The notes under the pieces: model-generated
Seen by the model: the letters and a program-made list of their open reading frames with translations, nothing else
Told to the model about the DNA's origin: nothing
The model's database searches: none
Position numbers and translations under genes: made by a program
Shown: positions 6,353 through 10,048 of the stretch, one piece after another
Layout: each line of letters starts with the position of its first letter
Numbering within the stretch: the stretch's first letter is position 1
Source: Thermohalobaculum sp039033215
GTDB lineage: Bacteria; Pseudomonadota; Alphaproteobacteria; Rhodobacterales; Rhodobacteraceae
Direction of reading: 5' to 3'
NCBI GenBank assembly: GCA_039033215.1
Contig: JBCCDA010000125.1
Span: 1-10,048 of the forward strand
Length of the DNA: 10,048 bases

Positions 6353-7512
6353 GGCGTCTTCCCCCGGTTGCCCTTCATCGCGAGTGACGACGCCAGGTAG
6401 ACCAGCTCGTTCACTGCGAAGACATAGATCACATAGTGTGTCGCCAGCCCCTGCGTGAGAACGCTGGCGTAGACGGCCGCGGAGGCCACCACCGCGACCG
6501 ACGCCGCGATTTCGCGCCCGTAGTCGTGGCGCACGCGGTTTCGGATGAAGATGAGGGCGCGCAGGCACATCAGAACGGCCAGCACGGCGATGTACGCGTA
6601 AGTGCCCGGGCCGCCGCCGTCCTGCAGGAACACGAGCATCAGCAGGAAAGACCCGCAGATACCCGCAACGCAGGCCATGGCGAGCGACGGGATCAGCAGG
6701 TGCCCGCTCTCCTTGCGCGGCAGGAAGAACGCGTAGTTGGCCTGCAGGACCTGGGCGATGGGAGAGATTGTCAGGAAGAACCGGCGGAAGAGCTCGGCCA
6801 TCAGGGGCAGGCCGAGGGCGTTCAGGATGAAGTAGGGGGCGTGCTGGCGCCCGGCGACCGAGAGCGAGGCGATGCACCGCGTGAACGACTTGCGCGAGAA
6901 GCTGGGCGCGCCGAGCGACAGTGTGGACGCCGGTCCCGCGACCCGGACCACCATGATCCCGAGGATGACCACCACGCCCAGCCGGGGGATGAGGTAGGCG
7001 ATCTGGAAGACGCCCCAGATGCCCATCTGCTCGGCCCCGTCCCCGCCCACCTGCAGGTAGAGCGCTGCGATCGGCAGGATCGTGACAAGGTTTACGGCGA
7101 TCAGCACAGGGATCGACCTCAGGTAGATGAGGACATCGCGCAGGAAGTAGAAGGCCGACGACGTGAGCAGAAGTGCCAGCAGCGTTGCGACATCGACCTC
7201 CGCCCGGGTCGACAGGCTCACGGCCGCGGTCGCCGCGACGCAGATCGCCGCGATGGCCAGCAATTCGGCAATGGTCACGTGCGCGACGCCCGCCTCGGAG
7301 TGGTCGAGGATCCGCCAGGTGCTGAGCGCGTTCACCAGGGTCGACGTCACGGATACCAGGATCGCGACGGTGATTGCCTGCATCAGGATGCCCGAGCCTG
7401 TCTCGAACAGCGCGAAGATCAGGATGTTCAGCGCCAGCGAGTTCAGGGTCAGCGTCGCCTGCTCGACCAAGTTCAGCGCGAAGGGCGCATAGCTGGACAG
7501 CCGCCGCGTCAC
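6349..7512 (-). CDS. Wzx-like polysaccharide flippase (multi-pass membrane protein)
   Basis: From the GTG at 7512 the protein has 387 residues and about 10-12 hydrophobic segments spread along its length, separated by short charged loops. It has no enzyme motif. Size and topology fit the MOP/MATE superfamily flippases (Wzx/RfbX) that move undecaprenyl-linked repeat units across the inner membrane, and the presence of a Wzy-like polymerase in the same locus supports this. Start: GTG at 7512 is preceded 6 nt upstream by GGTGAG and lies 7 nt after the HisF2 stop. The ATG at 7542 would add ten residues, mainly Arg, Pro and Gly (MPPRRRGELV), and overlap HisF2 by 23 bp, so GTG is preferred. The 3' end overlaps the sulfotransferase start as ATGA. 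Sequence identity to known Wzx proteins could not be judged; the call is topology plus context. Confidence 0.65.
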   Translation of the reverse strand: MTRRLSSYAPFALNLVEQATLTLNSLALNILIFALFETGSGILMQAITVAILVSVTSTLVNALSTWRILDHSEAGVAHVTIAELLAIAAICVAATAAVSLSTRAEVDVATLLALLLTSSAFYFLRDVLIYLRSIPVLIAVNLVTILPIAALYLQVGGDGAEQMGIWGVFQIAYLIPRLGVVVILGIMVVRVAGPASTLSLGAPSFSRKSFTRCIASLSVAGRQHAPYFILNALGLPLMAELFRRFFLTISPIAQVLQANYAFFLPRKESGHLLIPSLAMACVAGICGSFLLMLVFLQDGGGPGTYAYIAVLAVLMCLRALIFIRNRVRHDYGREIAASVAVVASAAVYASVLTQGLATHYVIYVFAVNELVYLASSLAMKGNRGKTP

Positions 7513-7519
7513 GACAAGC

Positions 7520-8305
7520 TCACCCCGGCGTCGCGGGGGCACCGAAGAGCACCTCCTTCGTGCCGGGGTCGGGATAGTTGATCAGAACGGCCCGGTAGCG
7601 GCCCTTGAAGACGAAGAGCGACCCCGCCGCGCAGCCGACGGTCCCGCATGCCTCGACCAGCGCCGAGATATCCTCGAGCCGCCCGGCCCCGCCCAGGAAG
7701 GTCACAGGCACGCGCAGATGCTCCATCACCTTGGTGGCCAGCTTCAGGTCATAGCCCTTCATCTCGCCGTCGTTGTGGATCGCGTTGATCACAAGCTCGC
7801 CGATGCCGGCGTCCTGCAGCGTCGCGATCATGTCGAAGAGATCGGCCTTCACCCGCCGAGTGCCGTTGTGGGTGTAGATGTCGTAGCGACCACCCATCAG
7901 GCCGCCCGGCTTCACGTCCAAGACGGCGACCACGCTCTGCGAGCCAACGGCGGATGCCATCTCGGTCAGAAGGCCCGGGTTCTCGATCGCCGTGTGGCTG
8001 AGCGCCACCTTCTCGACGCCAAGCCCCACGATGTCCTGGACCTGCTCGACCGAGGTGACGCCCCCGCCATAGGTCAGCGGCATGCGGCATTCGACGGCAA
8101 AGTCGCGGATCAGCTTGAGATCGGGGCCTCGCCCCTCGACCGTGGCGTCGATGTCCACGACCATCAGTTCGTCGACCAGCTTCTCGTTGAAGATCTTGAT
8201 CGCGTTCACGGGGTCGCCGACGTATTTGGCGTCCTTGAAGCGCACGGTCTTCACCAGACCGCCGTCTTGCAGCAGCAGGCAGGGGATGACGCGTGGGCGC
8301 AGCAT
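7520..8305 (-). CDS. hisF2: HisF2/WbuZ-type cyclase-like subunit for sugar amidination
   Basis: A 261-residue (beta/alpha)8 barrel homologous to imidazole glycerol phosphate synthase subunit HisF. Asp130 (VVAVLDVK), a catalytic residue of HisF, is kept, but the other catalytic Asp, at position 11 in IACLDVKDG of HisF, is Leu here (IPCLLLQDG). This IPCLLL form is typical of the WbuZ/HisF2 group found in O-antigen and flagellin-glycan loci rather than of true histidine enzymes. These proteins are thought to pass ammonia from the HisH2 glutaminase to the WbpG/PseA amidotransferase. YVGDPVNAIKIFN (28-40) and GGGV (80-83), part of the phosphate-binding face, are present. Its ATG overlaps the HisH2 stop as TGATG. 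It lies between HisH2 and the flippase, which supports a glycan role rather than histidine synthesis. Confidence 0.9.
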   Translation of the reverse strand: MLRPRVIPCLLLQDGGLVKTVRFKDAKYVGDPVNAIKIFNEKLVDELMVVDIDATVEGRGPDLKLIRDFAVECRMPLTYGGGVTSVEQVQDIVGLGVEKVALSHTAIENPGLLTEMASAVGSQSVVAVLDVKPGGLMGGRYDIYTHNGTRRVKADLFDMIATLQDAGIGELVINAIHNDGEMKGYDLKLATKVMEHLRVPVTFLGGAGRLEDISALVEACGTVGCAAGSLFVFKGRYRAVLINYPDPGTKEVLFGAPATPG

Positions 8306-8919
8306 CAGGCGCGGGCGTAGTTCAAGAGCAGCCGGGTGCCCCAGTCATGCCCCTTCTCGGGGTGGAACTGGACACCGTAGACGTTGCCGCGGCGGAACCC
8401 GCAGGAGAAATCCTGGCCGTAGGAACAGGTCGCGATGACGTCCTCAGGATCGCGGCATTCCACATAGTAGCTGTGCAGGAAGTAGAACCGCGTGCCGTGG
8501 TCTAGCCCGTCGAAGAGCCCGCCACTTTGCGTCTGGTAGACGTTGTTCCAGCCCATGTGCGGGCACGGCAGGGGCCGGTTCGTGTTGGCGACCCCAAGCT
8601 TGCGGACATGCGCGTCGACCCAGCCGAGACCGGGGAGAGTTCCCTCCTCGCTGCCGCCTGCCATGATCTGCATGCCCACACACACACCCAGGACAGGGGT
8701 GCCTGCGCCCACCATCTCGTCGACGCGTCCGCGCATGCCCGAGCGGTCCAGCAACGTCATCGCGTGGTCGAAGGCGCCGACGCCTGGCAGGATCAGCTTG
8801 GTGGCACCCTCCAGCTCCGCTGCCTTGGCGGCCCTGCGTGCTGGCACGTCATTGCGCTTGTAGATCTCGAGGAAGGCCGCGACGTTGCCCAGACCGTAGT
8901 CGATGACTGTGACCGTCAT
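8305..8919 (-). CDS. hisH2: HisH2-type glutamine amidotransferase (ammonia supplier)
   Basis: A 204-residue class I glutaminase homologous to HisH. Residues 45-49 (PGVGA) form the oxyanion region. The nucleophile is Cys80 in LGVCVGMQ, and His186 and Glu188 in YGVQFHPEKG complete the triad, so the enzyme looks intact. PHMGWN at 120-125 is the conserved HisH segment. It would release ammonia from glutamine for the amidotransferase encoded just upstream, through the HisF2 partner encoded just downstream. Its start overlaps the amidotransferase stop as ATGA (8919-8916). The neighbours make histidine biosynthesis unlikely. The three-gene order amidotransferase, HisH2, HisF2 recalls the wbpG/hisH2/hisF2 group of the Pseudomonas aeruginosa O-antigen locus. 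Confidence 0.92.
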   Translation of the reverse strand: MTVTVIDYGLGNVAAFLEIYKRNDVPARRAAKAAELEGATKLILPGVGAFDHAMTLLDRSGMRGRVDEMVGAGTPVLGVCVGMQIMAGGSEEGTLPGLGWVDAHVRKLGVANTNRPLPCPHMGWNNVYQTQSGGLFDGLDHGTRFYFLHSYYVECRDPEDVIATCSYGQDFSCGFRRGNVYGVQFHPEKGHDWGTRLLLNYARA

Positions 8920-10048
8920 CTGATGATGGCCCGTTGCAGACCCATGGCCCGCATTGCCTGAGTGCCCAGATCGATCAGGCGCTGGTTGTTTGCATAGTCG
9001 TGGTAGGTCTTGTTGGGACCGCGCTGAAGCTCCTTCAGTTCCTCGACCGTGAGACCCAGCTTGGTCGCCACATATTCGAAGTCGGTCTTGATCGCCTCGT
9101 CGTCGAAGGGCGGATTGGCGATCTTCTCCAGCGCTTCGTCACGCGACATCTGTCCGGTGAGGATCAGCGAGGAGAAATGCGCCCGGCGCTTGTCGAAGCC
9201 GAACTTCGCAGGGAGCCAGTATCCTTCGTAGAACCGGGTGAAGCGGCTTTCGTAATGCTTGTGCGGGTAGCTCTGCCAGCCGTAGGTGTCTTGCAGCTCC
9301 TTCACGGCCTCGTCTTTGACATAAGGAACGTGGTTCAGGGGCTTCACGACCTGAATGCCCTTCACGTAGCGGTAGTAGAGCTTGTAGCGAAAGATTGACG
9401 TCAGCGGGAACGACTTCAGCGGTGCTGTCCCAAAGCGGCGATGAATGTCCTTGAGCTGGCGCAGGTCGGTGGCGTGATAGTGCCACTCGCGCGGTTCACG
9501 CACGCATTCGGTCGAGTAGTTCGCGCCCGTCAGGATGTAGCGGACCTTGTTCTTGACGGCGAAGTTGTAGAGCCCGGCGAAGAAGGCGTGGTCCTGCGGC
9601 GTGTCGATGTGGGGGACCTGGGCCTTGAAGAAGGCAAGCTGCAGGTCCCGCATCTCCTTCCAGTTCACCACCTCAGTGTAGAGATCGAGCCCCAGCTTAT
9701 CGACCAGAGACTCGATGTTCGAGGTTGCCTGCTGCGAGTTCCAGCCGGCGTCGACATGGTAGAGAAGCGGGCGCAGCCCGAACTTCCTGACCGCGATGTG
9801 CACGACGTAAGAACTGTCGACCCCGCCCGAGAGCCCGATCAGGCAATCGTGGTCCTGTCCTTTGCCGGCAGCCTTGATCTTATCGACCTGTGCCTCGATC
9901 TGGGCCAGTCCCGTCTCGTCGGTGTGCCAGTTGGGCAGGATGTTCGATTAATAGTTGGTGCAGTATTCGCACTGCCCGCTGTCGTCGAAGACGATCTTCG
10001 AGTCGGACGTGTCCATGATGCAGTTGTTGCAGACCTGGTACGCGCGCA
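8916..10048 (-). pseudogene. WbpG/PseA-type N-acetyl-sugar amidotransferase, interrupted by an in-frame TAA
   Basis: If the start codon lies at 10049-10047 (only its last two bases, TG, are in the window), the gene has 377 codons, the family length. Residues 7-30 form a zinc ribbon: C7, C10, C27, C30, with CIMDTSD following C10. Residues 74-80 are the PP-loop SGGVDSS that binds ATP; HVDAGWNS (98-105) and GANYSTE (175-181) are further family motifs. The enzyme uses ATP and HisH2/HisF2-derived ammonia to turn a sugar acetamido group into acetamidino. Codon 34 is TAA (9950-9948), between the zinc ribbon and the PP-loop; both sides remain in the same frame, so this is a substitution rather than a frameshift. 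No ATG, GTG or TTG exists between the stop and the PP-loop; the first canonical start afterwards is GTG 9803, beyond the PP-loop. It is either a recent nonsense mutation or a sequence error. Confidence 0.85.
9948..9950 (-). other. Premature TAA within the amidotransferase gene
   Basis: The minus-strand codons read Thr-Asn-Tyr-TAA-Ser-Asn-Ile-Leu-Pro-Asn-Trp. Family-like sequence continues on both sides without a frame change. A single-base change from TAT, TAC, CAA, GAA or AAA would produce the TAA. Nothing nearby suggests programmed readthrough. Confidence 0.85.

Noticed and set aside
6353..6877. N-terminal extension of the sulfotransferase frame up to 6877
   Set aside because: The added 175 residues are Arg/Pro/Gly-rich noise overlapping the flippase coding region in another frame. 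The PAPS-binding motif, the ATGA overlap and the ribosome-binding site all point to ATG 6352.
6436..7581. A 381-codon open frame on the plus strand, opposite the flippase gene (similar long antisense frames at 1712-2722 and 4299-5282)
   Set aside because: The translations are dominated by Arg, Asp, His and Gln with no motif or hydrophobic pattern, and they mirror well-supported minus-strand genes. Such frames are expected from codon bias in GC-rich DNA.
7520..8919. HisH and HisF as histidine biosynthesis genes
   Set aside because: No other his genes are present, HisF lacks the Asp at position 11, and both are coupled to a sugar amidotransferase and a flippase.
9948..9950. TAA as a recoded or read-through codon
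   Set aside because: Known bacterial recoding to selenocysteine uses UGA and to pyrrolysine UAG. No recoding element was seen, and a point mutation or sequence error is simpler.

Overview
The window reads as a piece of a GC-rich alphaproteobacterial chromosome or large replicon, most likely from the Rhodobacteraceae/Roseobacter group. That placement is an inference from the GC-rich codon usage, the RTX-like protein tail, the CntA-like Rieske oxygenase with a GlxA/CdhR-type regulator, and the style of the surface-polysaccharide genes. No rRNA, tRNA, CRISPR array, transposase or attachment site was seen. Apart from a 46-codon fragment at the left edge, every gene lies on the minus strand, so the natural reading direction is right to left.

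Right block (10048 down to 4119): a surface-polysaccharide locus. In transcription order it holds a WbpG/PseA-type N-acetyl-sugar amidotransferase, a HisH2-type glutaminase, a HisF2/WbuZ-type ammonia-channelling subunit, a Wzx-like flippase, a sulfotransferase and a Wzy-like polymerase. The first three are the known set that turns an acetamido group on a nucleotide sugar into an acetamidino group. Flippase and polymerase then export and polymerise the repeat unit, and the sulfotransferase suggests a sulfated glycan. The first five genes overlap or nearly touch (ATGA, TGATG, 7 nt, ATGA); the polymerase gene follows after about 170 bp. The amidotransferase carries an in-frame TAA at codon 34, between its zinc-ribbon and its PP-loop. 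On this sequence the amidination step may therefore be broken although its two partner genes are intact.

Left block (3989 down to 161): a small catabolic locus. A GlxA/CdhR-like AraC-family regulator (GTG start) is followed by a CntA/YeaW-like Rieske oxygenase with a bridging Glu in place of the usual Asp, then two related SDR dehydrogenases. The oxygenase and first SDR overlap by ATGA, and the second SDR follows 25 bp later. This looks like a substrate-induced pathway for a quaternary or N-methylated compound (carnitine-, betaine- or stachydrine-like); the substrate cannot be read from the sequence. No reductase for the oxygenase is present.

Regulatory DNA: upstream of the regulator gene there is a good sigma70-type promoter (TTCACA, 17 bp, TACAAT), a perfect 7-2-7 palindrome inside its spacer, and a run of nearly four AAATCCGC octamers abutting the -35. 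A long interrupted inverted repeat lies between the regulator and the oxygenase gene. At the far left the C-terminal end of an RTX-like (type I secreted) protein converges on the SDR operon.
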